From contig NC_092020.1 of the NCBI RefSeq assembly GCF_042242105.1, positions 23,695,842 through 23,759,841 on the forward strand: a stretch of DNA of 64,000 nt, given 5' to 3'. How positions within the stretch are numbered: the first letter of the stretch is position 1; every line of letters begins with the position of its first letter. Positions 38,836 through 52,025 of this stretch are shown here, piece after piece. The notes beneath the pieces are model-generated. The model did not search any database, was not told the origin of the DNA, and was given only the letters and a program-made list of their open reading frames with translations. Origin of the DNA: Pempheris klunzingeri. Taxonomy: Eukaryota; Chordata; Actinopteri; Acropomatiformes; Pempheridae. Position numbers and translations under genes: made by a program.

Positions 38836-41800
38836 CTTTTCCCACTTTTCAGAAGTTCAAAGGCTGCATTGATTTGATCCAGCGGGAGGTTGCGGGTGAT
38901 GAACTCATCCAGCTTTAGCTTGTTGTTCATGTAGTCGTCCATAAGTTTAGGCACATCCTGCACACTCTTCCATCCTTTAAAAGGAAATAATGAAACCGAG
39001 TCCTCATGAGCCACAACATTGCGGACATTAATGAACCCCTGAGGTTTGTGCGATTTCAATCATTTTTGCCCTGAGTGACTGAAAGGAATTACAAGGGGAA
39101 GAAAGCCTTTACTCTTTGACTATGGTGGACTTTCATTAAGCTGAAATCCACTGTTTCTTGCTTTTCTCTGGTTTATATAACTGTAAACTGAACATTTGGT
39201 TTAGGACTGTCAGACTATTTGAAGGCATCACCTGAGGCTCTGAAAACTTGTGATAAGCATTTTTACTGTTAACCATCAATACTCAGTAATGAACTCACAT
39301 CATTACTTGACGCTATAAGAAAAACATATTTACCAGTAACATCAAATTGGGCCCAGAATAGCAACCACTAACTAGACACAGTTTATTTTACATTCAGGGC
39401 GGAAGACACAATGTTAAGCTTCATTTTTCACTTTTTGGCTTTAAGTTCACCTCCAAAATAAGATCCCTTCAAGGTGCGTCCCATCATGACTTCTGTCTCC
39501 GTCCCCTTCACAATCACACACAGGCCGAGGCCATCTGTTGTAGATTCAAACACAGAGGTCTAAGACGACACAAAAAAAAAATAATAATAATAAAAATCAC
39601 CAGTTAAATGTCATGTAACTGCAAATTGTGTGATTTGGCCATCTATAATACACACATACTATAATACTGCTATCGGATTCCTACTGTACTGGTTTCATAG
39701 ACATTAAATACTAAAGATTCTGGACAACACTGACACCCACCATGACAGCTGAACTCCCAACACGCTCCAGAGTGTAGTCCACCCCTCCGCCTGTCATCTC
39801 CACCAGAACCTCCCGGATGGGCTTTCTGTGGTTTGTGGGGTTAAGACACTCGGTGGCTCCAAACATCTTGGCCGTCTCAAACTTGTCGGGGTCGACATCA
39901 ACACCGATGATCCTTTGCAACCCATGATGGCAGCCAGTCCGACCACTCCAAGCCCAAACACGGCACACGACAAATTTTTCTCTACCTGAATCCAAAGACA
40001 TCTGATGAGATCACTTACTTCATCGTATTTACAAATGAGATAAGATAAGATATTACTTTACCAGTCCCACGACGGGGGAATTTACATTACAGCAGACAGG
40101 AGGAGATTTTTATTTTTTTTTTAAAGTACAGTTTAGACAGAGGAAGTATAAAAATAGAAACAATACACATTGGGGAATATAAAAAAAAAAGAGAAATGGG
40201 AGATATTAGTAAGTATTGCACATTGTGAAGTGGGCTAAATATACTGCACAGAGTGAGGTTGTTCTGAATAAATGAATTACACATCGATGTACATTATATT
40301 TATTGTCAGTTTTGGCGCCTCGTGTGGTTTAGAGTCTGACTAACTTTTATATAGAACATTTTGACTACGCCATTTTATTCTTACGTTGGCTTGATTTTAA
40401 TTAATCAGGTTTTTGAGCTTTCCTGACTTTTATTCATTGTTTTCCTATTTCCAATTTCCTATTAACTGGAGTATTTAACTGGAGTACAGACTCTTGTCAG
40501 GCACCTAAAGAATGCTTTGTCATTACTATTTCATTTTACCCTTACATCGCTGTGGAGCAGTCCTAAGTCTGCTCAATATTCAGAACAAGTTTGATCAGTG
40601 TGTTTAAGGAGATATTCATCTTTTCTACAGACAGTCAGTCAGTCATAAAATAGGAAAATTGCAGGTGGACTTGGGAACTCTGCTCATGTTATCTGCTGAC
40701 ATCTAGTGGGGAAAACAACTAACTCCAGTCCTGTTTGATATCGTCAGCATTGCTGGGCTGCTGCTTAGAAAATTGTCAAGTGTAAATTACACATGTAAAT
40801 CTGTTTAGTTATAATAAACTCAACTCTTTATCAATGGGCATGTAAATGTAAATGTGGTGCGTCCACATCCCTTTTGTTCTAAGGACAGACGGGGTCCTGC
40901 ACACAACACCCACCGGCCCATCCGAATGTTGACAAGAATTCAAGTTACGATTTGAATGCAAGTGTCCGACAGATCCGCATCCTCTCACCTCGGCTGTCTT
41001 AACAGCAGCACCATAACTGGTAGAGACGCCACCGCCGAGTAGACACACTTTGTCCAGTGGAGCGTCACTTCTTATCTTTGCAAGTGAGGTATCAGGAACC
41101 ACAGTGTACTGGGAGAAAGAACTGACGCCGAAGAACTGGTACACCTGCTGCCCCTTGTAAGATATCCTACTTGTGCCGTCAGCCAGTACTCCCATTAGTG
41201 TATTGGGCCTAATATCCACAAAAGACTATGAGTGGTTAAACACTATGAAATAAGCAGCGTAAAGGTGTGTCGGTGTGTGCAGGGGTTTGTTTTAGGGCTC
41301 CGACATCTTTCACATTCCTGGCACTGTGGCAGGGAAAAAGGTATAACGTGATCACCTGTGAAAACAGCAAATACCAGACAAAGAACTTCAGAGTTAGACA
41401 CACACATATGTGCAAAAAAGATTTTAAAAAAGAAAAAAGACCCTGGAACAAGAAGAAATGAAGCCAAAATAAATATCATCTTATTTGTTTTGAGTTATTT
41501 AGCGGGTGAGAATTCGGTGACATCTGGACCAACACTCTCCACCATCCTGATAGTGAAGCAGCAGGGTCTAAACTTCATTCCTTTTCCAGTCACATTTAAG
41601 TATTCCCAGTCTGTGTGGTGGACACCAGTGGCAATAACCTGCACGACAGACAATTTCATATAGCCACAGGGAACAAAATGACACACAGGAAGTCAAATAC
41701 ATTCGTTATCGTTTCCTCTCAGCATTTATCGCCTGTAAAAACAGGAAGTGACAACCACTTGCTTTATATGGCATATTTTTCTAAGTTAATGTGTCAGTGA

Positions 41801-42150
41801 GAGAAATGCAACACTATGTCATCGTTCCCTCTCGAATGGAAACCTGTGAGCTGGAAACAGTTTGCTGCTGTGCAGTCTCCCAAGTACAGACTGGGAAATA
41901 ATATTTTCTTGTAATGCAGACACACTTGTGATGAGCAGCTGACCTTGATGCGCACTTCATGTTCCTTGGAGGGGGGGGGGGACCTCCACATCCTCAAGAT
42001 TCAAAGCGTTTCCTATCATGTGTACAGTGCAGAAACGGGTTTCCTTGTACAATGAAAATCTTACTTTGCCATCCACACTGAATGCCAAAGAGGATAAAAA
42101 ATAAAATATAAATATAAATTACTATTGCTATATAAACTGCTATTGCTAAC

Positions 42151-42186
<36 letters not shown>

Positions 42187-42494
42187 TTACAAAATGTGCA
42201 ATGGACACAGGCTTCCCACGCTCCCATGCTACAGCTGCTTTGCATTTGATCACCTGAGATTTAAAAAAAAAAAAAAGTTGAGTGAGTTACAGCGTTGTTT
42301 TTCAGCTAAAGTGAGGCTGGGTGTGGTAATGGGGGGAAATAAAAGCAAAACTTTAAAACTTAAATGACTTGAAAACTTAATAGAAACACAAACACCAGAA
42401 AGAAGTGAGGCTTCAGTTTGCACTACTATAAAGCAAACAGTCAATACATCATAAATAGGGTTTTATTTCTCCTTACCTGTCCTGTTGTAGGCAT
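38836..42494 (-). pseudogene. Unprocessed alcohol dehydrogenase (MDR family) pseudogene
   Basis: Minus-strand copy of a zinc alcohol dehydrogenase with the adh5 exon layout. Exon 1 is 42477-42494 (starts MPTTGQ). Exon 2 is split into 42200-42253 and 41944-41995. Exon 3 is 41503-41638, exon 4 starts at 41355 and ends unclearly near 41268, exon 5 is 40989-41208, exon 6 is 39741-39985, exon 7 is 39451-39559 and exon 8 is 38836-38974. Exons 1, 5 and 8 keep the same length and phase as adh5. Lesions: about 204 bp inserted in exon 2; an 11-C run giving a frameshift; exon 3 with His in place of the catalytic Cys, the GHE zinc/active-site motif lost and donor GT changed to CT; exon 4 donor lost; Gly in place of the third zinc Cys in exon 5; a 16-nt frameshifting deletion in exon 6; a 27-nt deletion in exon 7; no terminal exon. 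The four structural-zinc Cys in exon 4 remain. Introns are kept, so it is not a retrocopy. Exons 7-8 look somewhat more like class II (ADH4-type) than class III; the class is unresolved. Confidence 0.92.
41996..42199. mobile_element. AT-rich insertion splitting adh pseudogene exon 2
   Basis: On the minus strand, adh exon 2 reads VIKCKAAVAWERGKPVSI, is interrupted for about 204 bp, and resumes with EDVEV. The insert contains a TA repeat (about 42150-42185) and, near the right gene junction, wording like a retroposon 3' end (TTTCATTGTAC, then TTTGAATCTT). No target-site duplication was found. Alternatively it could be a duplication within exon 2, because the bases just before the resumption weakly resemble the end of the first part. 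Confidence 0.6.
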
Positions 42495-43135
42495 TGTTGA
42501 CTCAGATGAGCTCATTACTTTGTCTACAAAAACACATTATATATATTTAAACAAGCGTAAATCACCAAGTCTCACAGACATAACTTGGTACCATGTTATA
42601 TCAAAACTACAGCATGTAAAGACAAACGTCTCTGACTTTATGAGTCAACCAGCTGAGTATTTATCTAATAAACAGTGTGCTGTCTGCAGAATGTCGGCAT
42701 TTGCGACACTTCGCGACACTGGCGAATCCCTTTACGGCACTCCGCTACACGTGTGGTCATCGCATGGAAGTCCCTCGGAGTAAATAGCAGCAGCTCGCCG
42801 ATCAAACAAGTGAGAAACTTACTTTAACTTTTCTACAAAGTGCAGCAGGCATGTCGACGTTTGTGCTACGTTCAGGGGAAAACAGAACTTTTTGGTTTGT
42901 GTTAAAAAAATGCGGGTGGATTAGTGTAGTTTGACTGACTGAGTTGAGCTAGCATGCTAGCTAGAGCTGCTGCTGGGATCCCGGCGTTAGCTCGTTGAAT
43001 GCGAGGAATTCACTTTTAAATTATTATTTTTTTTAGCTGCATTTAACAAACCACCGTTTCATGTTGTCTTTGCTTAGTTCTCACTTGCTTCCTCTCTCTC
43101 TCTCTCTTTCTCTCTCCTTCCGTGTTTCCTCACAG
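42495..43135. promoter_or_regulatory. Shared upstream region of gar1 and the adh pseudogene
   Basis: The two start codons face away from each other, 658 bp apart. The region holds a canonical E-box CACGTG at 42748-42753 and repeated GCGACACT words at 42701-42720. A plausible non-coding first exon of gar1 ends at 42809 with donor GTGAGA and is joined to an acceptor at 43131-43135, preceded by a TC-rich tract (43093-43117). E-boxes bound by Myc/Max are known regulators of snoRNP and ribosome-biogenesis genes, so the E-box probably serves gar1. There is no clear TATA box. The transcription start is inferred, not seen. Confidence 0.5.
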
Positions 43136-43151
43136 AAGATTTGAAGAAGCC

Positions 43152-45041
43152 ATGTCTTTCAGAGGAGGTGGTGGCCGAGGCGGAGGAGGCTTTCACCGAG
43201 GTGGAGGAGGCTTTAACCGAGGTGGAGGAGGCAGAGGAGGATTTGGAGGAGGCCGAGGTGGTGGATTTGGACGGGGTGGTGGCAGAGGTGGTTTTAATAG
43301 GCAACAAGACTACGGTCCTCCAGAGCATGTTGTTGGTAAGATCACAGTAGCTATACGAGCATGCTGGGTGAGGTTAGAAACATGCCTGTGTGTAATATAA
43401 CCATGTATGTTGGGTCCAGTTCCAGTATCCAGTGATCCCCTCTCCATACCACAGGAAGGTTTCCAGTGTCCCACTTGTAGATACCACTCATGTTAACATG
43501 AGGTTGTAATCACGGCTAAGAAACTCACATTCTGTCTGAAGGCTCTTATGTATCAGGGCTCATCCAGGTGCTTGAAATCCTTGGAAATGCTTGAATTTGA
43601 TGTGGTGTCATCAAGGTTTTAAAAAAGGCTCTGATTTTGATTTAAAAAATTTGCTTGAAACTTCATAAAATCCTAATTGTATAACATAATAAACCTCCAT
43701 TGGGCTGAATATTTAGTTTTTAGATGAAGGAAACCAAATCCTAGACAGCATCATTGATTTGAGTATATTTCAGCGGTAAGGTGCTGGAAAAGCTTGCCAG
43801 CACACCTTGAAAATGCTTGAAAGTGCTGATGTAGGTACCCAGAGTCGTGAGGAAAGACAAGGGACACTTGTAAAATCACATTATTTGGAAGTCAACATCA
43901 TACGACGTCCAGTTTTGCAGCAGACGAGGGCAGATATTGGATTATTGATAATTAAAGAGTTTGGTCTAGACCTGCTCTTCATGTAAAGCGTCTTGAGATA
44001 ACGCCGTTGTGAATCGGCGCTATATAAATAAAGATTGATTGATTGATGGCTAGAACCGTTTATTACACAGCTAACTGTGGTTCATTGTGTTTCCCTTCTG
44101 CAGCACTGGGAGAGTTCGTGCATCCATGTGAAGACGACATTGTGTGCAAGTGCACAACAGAGGAAAACAAAGTTCCCTACTTCAACGCCCCAGTGTACTT
44201 GGAAAACAAGGAGCAGATTGGGAAGGTGGACGAGATATTCGGCCAGCTCCGGGACTTTGTATCCTTTGTTTGAAACAACCTGCGGTGGAAAAAAATTACT
44301 TGAAACTGATGAAATATTATTACTGCTCAAAATCCTGTTCATTCCTTAACCTTTTGCTTCCAGTATTTTTCAGTCAAACTTTCTGATAATATGAAGGCGT
44401 CGTCATTTAAGAAACTGCAGAAGGTATAAAAGACATCAGAAGTGTTTAAATATGGTGCATTTTTTACATGTAAAAACATTTCATTGCCCTTGTGTACTAC
44501 ACTGTATGTATAATGCTCCATCTCTTTCAGTTTTATATAGATCCAATGAAGCTCCTCCCATTGCAGAGATTCCTCCCCAGGCCGCCGGGAGAGAAGGGTC
44601 CGCCAAGAGGAGGCCGTGGAGGAAGAGGCGGCGGTCGCGGAGGTCGGGCATCCAAACTCATTTGAATGAATCCTGTGTCTCGTGGATGAACACGTAGCTT
44701 ATGACGCTTCATACAACCGGGGTGTTTTTTTATTTGAGCATGTCCGTTTGATTCAATTCTGTTTTGCTTTTTTTTTGGTTTTTAGGTGGTTTTCGCGGCG
44801 GACGAGGTGGAGGATTCGGTGGCGGGCGTGGTGGAGGATTCGGTGGCGGACGCGGTGGAGGATTCGGTGGCGGTCGAGGTGGACGCGGTGGGGGAGGCTT
44901 CAGAGGAGGAAGAGGTGGAGGCGGTGGCCGTGGATTCAGAGGTCAGCCTCTTTTTCAGTGCTCTACAAATTCTAGTTGTCTGTCTGTCTAATGCAGGCAC
45001 CACACTCACCCATGTGTTACTCACTCACAGGCGGAAAGTGA
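43152..45041 (+). CDS. gar1: H/ACA ribonucleoprotein complex subunit GAR1
   Basis: GAR1 is a core protein of H/ACA snoRNPs. It binds the pseudouridine synthase dyskerin, helps pseudouridylation of rRNA and snRNA, and is part of telomerase; it acts in nucleoli and Cajal bodies. Coding exons are 43152-43335, 44104-44258, 44364-44423, 44531-44642, 44786-44941 and 45031-45041; phases agree and sum to 225 codons plus stop. Residues 1-55 form an RGG/GAR domain, about 60-150 the conserved core ([15 protein letters not shown], then [20 protein letters not shown]), and about 157-225 a second GAR domain. The length fits the family (human 217 aa). The start is the first ATG after a probable 5'UTR intron. 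The last coding exon adds only GGK to the end. The gene faces the adh pseudogene head to head and lies 1.8 kb before adh5. Intron 1 contains retroposon debris. Confidence 0.96.
43540..43850. repeat. Diverged repeat with CTTGAAA motifs in gar1 intron 1
   Basis: Copies of TGCTTGAAA/TGCTTGAAT words cluster at both ends (about 43570-43600 and 43806-43825) of this intronic block. Such motif pairs occur in dispersed non-autonomous DNA transposons of fish. I could not define terminal inverted repeats or a target duplication, so both the boundaries and the class are uncertain. Confidence 0.4.
43960..44047 (+). mobile_element. Retroposon 3' tail in gar1 intron 1
   Basis: The wording TGTAAAGCGTCTTGAGATAA, then GGCGCTATATAAATAAA, ending in GATTGATTGATTGAT repeats, is the typical 3' end shared by fish LINE/SINE families. 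Only the tail is present. It ends about 56 bp before the acceptor of the second gar1 coding exon. Confidence 0.65.
44806..44877 (+). repeat. Coding 24-bp minisatellite in gar1
   Basis: Three tandem 24-bp units (44806, 44830 and 44854) each encode the octapeptide GGGFGGGR. Units differ only at the last two codons, where all changes are silent. They build part of the C-terminal GAR domain. Confidence 0.9.
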
Positions 45042-45542
45042 TCTGACGGCGATGGTCTGGCGTGACGGTGTCGTCCCAGTCTCCTGCGACTCAAACGAAC
45101 AGGCTGCCGGTGCCTGGCCTGTTGGACTGAGAATATGGACGTTGCCTCTATTTGTAGAACTTGAGTGGATTTTCTCTTTTATTTTATTTTTGTACCAGGT
45201 TTGAATGCGTAATGGATCTCAAGACTTTTATTTAAAAGGTTCACACATACATGTAAAATAATGGGGACCTTTTTCAACCTGTTCAGGGAGGCTAATTGGG
45301 TCTCTTCATGAACCGGCATGTCATCGACTGTGTTAACTGTGCTGAAGTGCTGGGCCGTGACAGATGTTTGTACTTTGATTAAGATTTCAGGAGACACAAT
45401 CACACACCTCCAAGTATTCATTTCCTCAGATTTGGGAAATTGTATGAGAAGTCTGTCTTTATATGATGTCAGTTGAAGGTATTTTAATACCCATAATTTG
45501 TAAAATCTTTAGAGTATTGTAACATTTTTGTTAAAGGCCTTG

Positions 45543-45548
45543 ATTAAA
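45543..45548 (+). terminator. Probable gar1 poly-A signal (ATTAAA)
   Basis: ATTAAA lies about 500 bp past the gar1 stop and is followed by a GT/T-rich stretch as expected for a cleavage region. No AATAAA was seen between the stop and this site. Confidence 0.6.
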
Positions 45549-45835
45549 TGGTGCTTTGTAACTTTGTCTTCATTTTAAATTCTCACATCTTAGCCGTAGA
45601 ATGTCAAGTGCCGCCCTGAGATGGAGGTTTGTGTTTTTTTTTTTCTTTCCATTTATCCAAAATATGACAAAAAAAAAACATGTATACAGCAAGTGAGGTT
45701 CCAAATGAACTGTCCAAGTATAGCTAGAGATGATTTTAGTCATCTTCCACTCAGTCAGAAGAGTCTCCTCCAGTCTGCGTATTGAAGGGTCTTGACACTG
45801 AGCTGAGGGCACAGCTATGTATAAATGATCTGTGA

Positions 45836-45905
45836 ATGCAGCGATGAAGCACTTTGAGTGGTTGAAAAGACTAGAAAGGTGCTTTTATAAGTACAGTCCA
45901 TTCAC
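45836..45905 (+). mobile_element. L2/V-SINE-like 3' tail
   Basis: The words AAGCACTTTGAGTGGTTGAA and GGTGCTTTTATAAGTACAGT resemble the shared 3' tail of fish L2 LINEs and their SINEs, which usually reads like AAGCGCTTTGAGTG, then GGCGCTATATAAGT. Tail only, with a few differences. Confidence 0.6.
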
Positions 45906-46254
45906 CAGTTATTGTTACTTTGAGGTTTGACCTTTAATGTCACCAGAATAATTCACATTCATCTGCTGAAGGTGTAAAGTTGAAGACATGGACTGACCAG
46001 CGTGATGTTTTCACCTCACAAAGTGTGGAAGCCAATTTGTGGTCCAACATGCAAGTGTTTGATGTGGAAACTTCAAACCCACAGTGCTCATGAGTTTACT
46101 GGTGGCATACTGTGCCCAGTAGTTTTTACATGAAAAAGTATTTGCATATTCATAGACTGAACATTTCAATGAGGGAGACGGATTAGAGCAATTATATTCA
46201 ACCAGCTAATTGAATAACTTTGAAATACATAATATTATTTAGTGATTAAATATC

Positions 46255-46330
46255 AGATGGGATTGGCTCCAGCTCCCCTGCGACCCTGACGGATAAGCAG
46301 TATAGATAATGGAAAGGAATGAAATGGATT
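46255..46330 (+). mobile_element. Retroposon 3' fragment
   Basis: The wording GATTGGCTCCAGCTCCCCTG followed by CGACCCTGACGGATAAGCAG is a common 3' end of fish retroposons. No coding sequence accompanies it. Confidence 0.6.
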
Positions 46331-46770
46331 ATTGTGTCTGCACTAAAATCATAAAGGGAATGTAAATAATTTGATATAATTTCTATACAAATCAAGACCT
46401 ACATCATCCCACATCTGGTATATTCAGACACAGGCTAAAAATAGAAAAAAAGACTAAATATATTCTGTGGTGTTGGAGCTCTGCTTATTAGATATACTTT
46501 GTCTATTTAATGTAATTAATTTTGTCAAGCTCTTATTTCAAGGCCCAACAATGTGCTTTCACTCTGTTGTTTCTATAAATATCTGCTGCTTAAAAAGCTT
46601 ATTAATTAATTTATTTTTATATTTATTTAGGATAAATCCAAAACATTTACAAAGTGAGTATTTCTCCGGCCTAAACCTTCATATGAAAACTGAATCAAAT
46701 AACATATATATATTTATATATAAATATATTTTCCGCCAGCGTGCGTCATACGTAGCCTGTGCGTCCTCTT

Positions 46771-46851
46771 TTCTGATTGGTCCGGACTTTAACTCCTTTA
46801 CGGCCGCGCCCCGCCCCCTCCCTCCTCTCGTGCAGTGCAGAAGCAACCAAC
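46771..46851 (+). promoter_or_regulatory. adh5 core promoter, GC-rich, TATA-less
   Basis: An inverted CCAAT box (ATTGG, 46776-46780) and a GC box (CCCCGCCCCCTC, 46809-46820) lie within 80 bp of the adh5 start codon, and no TATA box is present. Mammalian ADH5 also has a TATA-less, Sp1-dependent housekeeping promoter, so this fits the family. The exact transcription start is not visible. Confidence 0.6.
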
Positions 46852-50296
<3,445 letters not shown>

Positions 50297-50448
50297 AGTG
50301 CCTAAAACATTGACACCCTTCATATCCGGCCTTTAAACAACCTCCTTCCATAGTCGCAGCACTTATGTTTTTCTTTGCACCTGTTTTGATGACATGACTT
50401 TCAGTATTAGAACACCGTTTTTTATTAACAGCAAACTGCCTGTTTTTG

Positions 50449-50454
50449 AAATAA
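50449..50454 (+). terminator. adh5 poly-A signal (AATAAA)
   Basis: AATAAA lies 153 bp past the adh5 stop codon, followed by GTGTC and later GT-rich sequence. This gives a short 3'UTR. Confidence 0.75.
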
Positions 50455-51309
50455 AGTGTCATTAAAATGTCGACTTCAATTACAATGCTGTCGCTCGTGA
50501 ATGAGTCTCTTTGAGCCACATTTTTTCATTCATTTCATAACATGAAAACGGCATTTAATTTTATTACAGCCTACAGTCCCACATTCATACTTAATACATG
50601 TATTATGTAACACAATTTACCCCCAACACACTTAATGTCACAATACTAACTGTACATATATGATTATTAATCAAGACTGTGTTTTATATAATGAGGTATT
50701 TTAAAAATGCCCTATTTAAAACATCTTAAATACTTGGATACGGTATAAATTGCACGTACATGGACTTAGTAAGGCTATCGGGCTGTGGGAGAACACACCA
50801 CAGTCTGATAAGATCACAAGCTTCGTCCTGAGTAAAAGATAATTATGATCACATTATCAGAAATATTTTCCAATTTTCCTAATGACTCAGCCTCAACAGA
50901 TGGTTTATCTGTGCATATTTCTGCTGAGACATTTCAAGAAAGCGAGCGGTTGTGCTTGTTTTGTGTCGACTACAATGATTTTAATTAAATAAAAATGATC
51001 TCCTGACACTGAAGATATCGCCTCGGTTTTCCCAGATCACCCTGCCACCCAGGCAACATGTAACACACTGGTATCACCAGCATCAGTGCTGCTATAAGAC
51101 TCGCATGATTCAGTTAGACTGCAAAATAACCCTATTATCTCTTAATTGAACTGGCCTGACCAGATTTTATCCCCCTGTTTGCCTGGCATTTTTATTGATC
51201 ATCTCTTGCCTCTCACTGCTATAAACCACCAAAGCAAGTTCAGGATGATGGTCACGAGTGATTATACTGTTCATTAAAAGAACATTTATTGCACTAATGT
51301 AGTTTAGTC
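50455..51309. other. adh5-eif4e intergenic stretch
   Basis: No gene, RNA gene or repeat recognised before the LINE relic that begins near 51310. In mammals METAP1 lies between ADH5 and EIF4E; no methionine aminopeptidase exon is visible here. Confidence 0.6.
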
Positions 51310-52025
51310 CTGGACTACCAACACCTCAAACCTGGTGAAGAAGGCTCAGCAAAGACTCTTCTTCCTCAGAAAGCTGAGAAAGCCCAAACTCCCCAAGGAG
51401 CTTATGCTCAACTTCTACTGCAGCACCATCGAGAGCATCCTCACAAACTGCATCACCGTGTGGTTTGTGAGCTGCACGGCTGCGGAGAGGGGCGGCCCTG
51501 CCTAGAGTGGTGAAGGCCGCTCAGAGGATCATGGGGCTGGAGCTCCCTCACCTCCACACACTCTGTGCCAGCAGACTGAGGAAGAAGGCCAGGAGCATCA
51601 CACTGGACACCACACACCCCGGAAACTCCCTGTGTGAACCAGTCCCGTCTGGGAAGCGGTTCAGAACCTTAAAATCCACCACGAACAGGCTGAGGAACAG
51701 CTTCTACCCCAGAGCTGTGGCCTCCATCACACCCCTCCCCTCTGTTTCCCAGAACTCCTAACCAGGACGACCTCAGCAGCCTCTAAGCACAGAGGCTGCT
51801 GAGGCTGTACTCACTTTTCATGCTGCATTGCACTGCTCTGTACATATTGTATATACCGAAACTGCTATTTTTGATAATTGTGTATTTCTTTTGCTTATTT
51901 TTTATATTTTTATATCTCTATTCATTGTCTTTATTGTCTTTTTTGTAAATTTCATATGGGAGAGGTCAGTCAGTCAGTCATTGTACTTTGCCGTATAATG
52001 ACAATAAACCTAATTCTGATTCTGA
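51310..52025 (+). mobile_element. L2/CR1-type LINE 3' relic (reverse transcriptase C-terminus)
   Basis: A frame from 51320 reads as the C-terminal end of a non-LTR reverse transcriptase (LVKKAQQRLFFLRKLRKPKL, then FYCSTIESILTNCITVWF) up to a stop at 51503-51505. The matching continuation (VVKAAQRIMGLELP, then RLRNSFYPRAVASI) is in the next frame from 51507 to 51761. One extra base near 51490-51500 therefore separates two well-kept halves. The 3'UTR ends in ACAATAAACC plus ATTCTGATTCTGAT, the tail style of L2-like LINEs. The 5' part of the element is absent, as usual for 5'-truncated insertions. It is not a host gene. Confidence 0.85.

Larger units (their letters stand above)
45549..46770. other. 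gar1-adh5 intergenic stretch with retroposon remnants
   Basis: No gene. It holds two retroposon 3' fragments (45836-45905 and 46255-46330) and an AT-rich low-complexity patch at 46700-46735. The longest open frame of the window (46467-46985, 172 codons) crosses this stretch and the adh5 first exon. It is rejected as chance because it ignores the adh5 splice structure and has no domain. Confidence 0.6.

Noticed and set aside
41996..42199. The split of adh pseudogene exon 2 as a real extra intron
   Set aside because: GT and AG words exist in the insert, but joining them does not keep the frame, and adh5 has no intron there.
43074..43328. Serine/threonine-rich minus-strand frame, and the similar one at 44782-45024
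   Set aside because: Both are antisense shadows of the gar1 glycine-arginine repeats.
51507..51761. 84-codon plus-strand frame as a host gene
   Set aside because: It is the C-terminal end of a LINE reverse transcriptase, cut off from its upstream half by one extra base.
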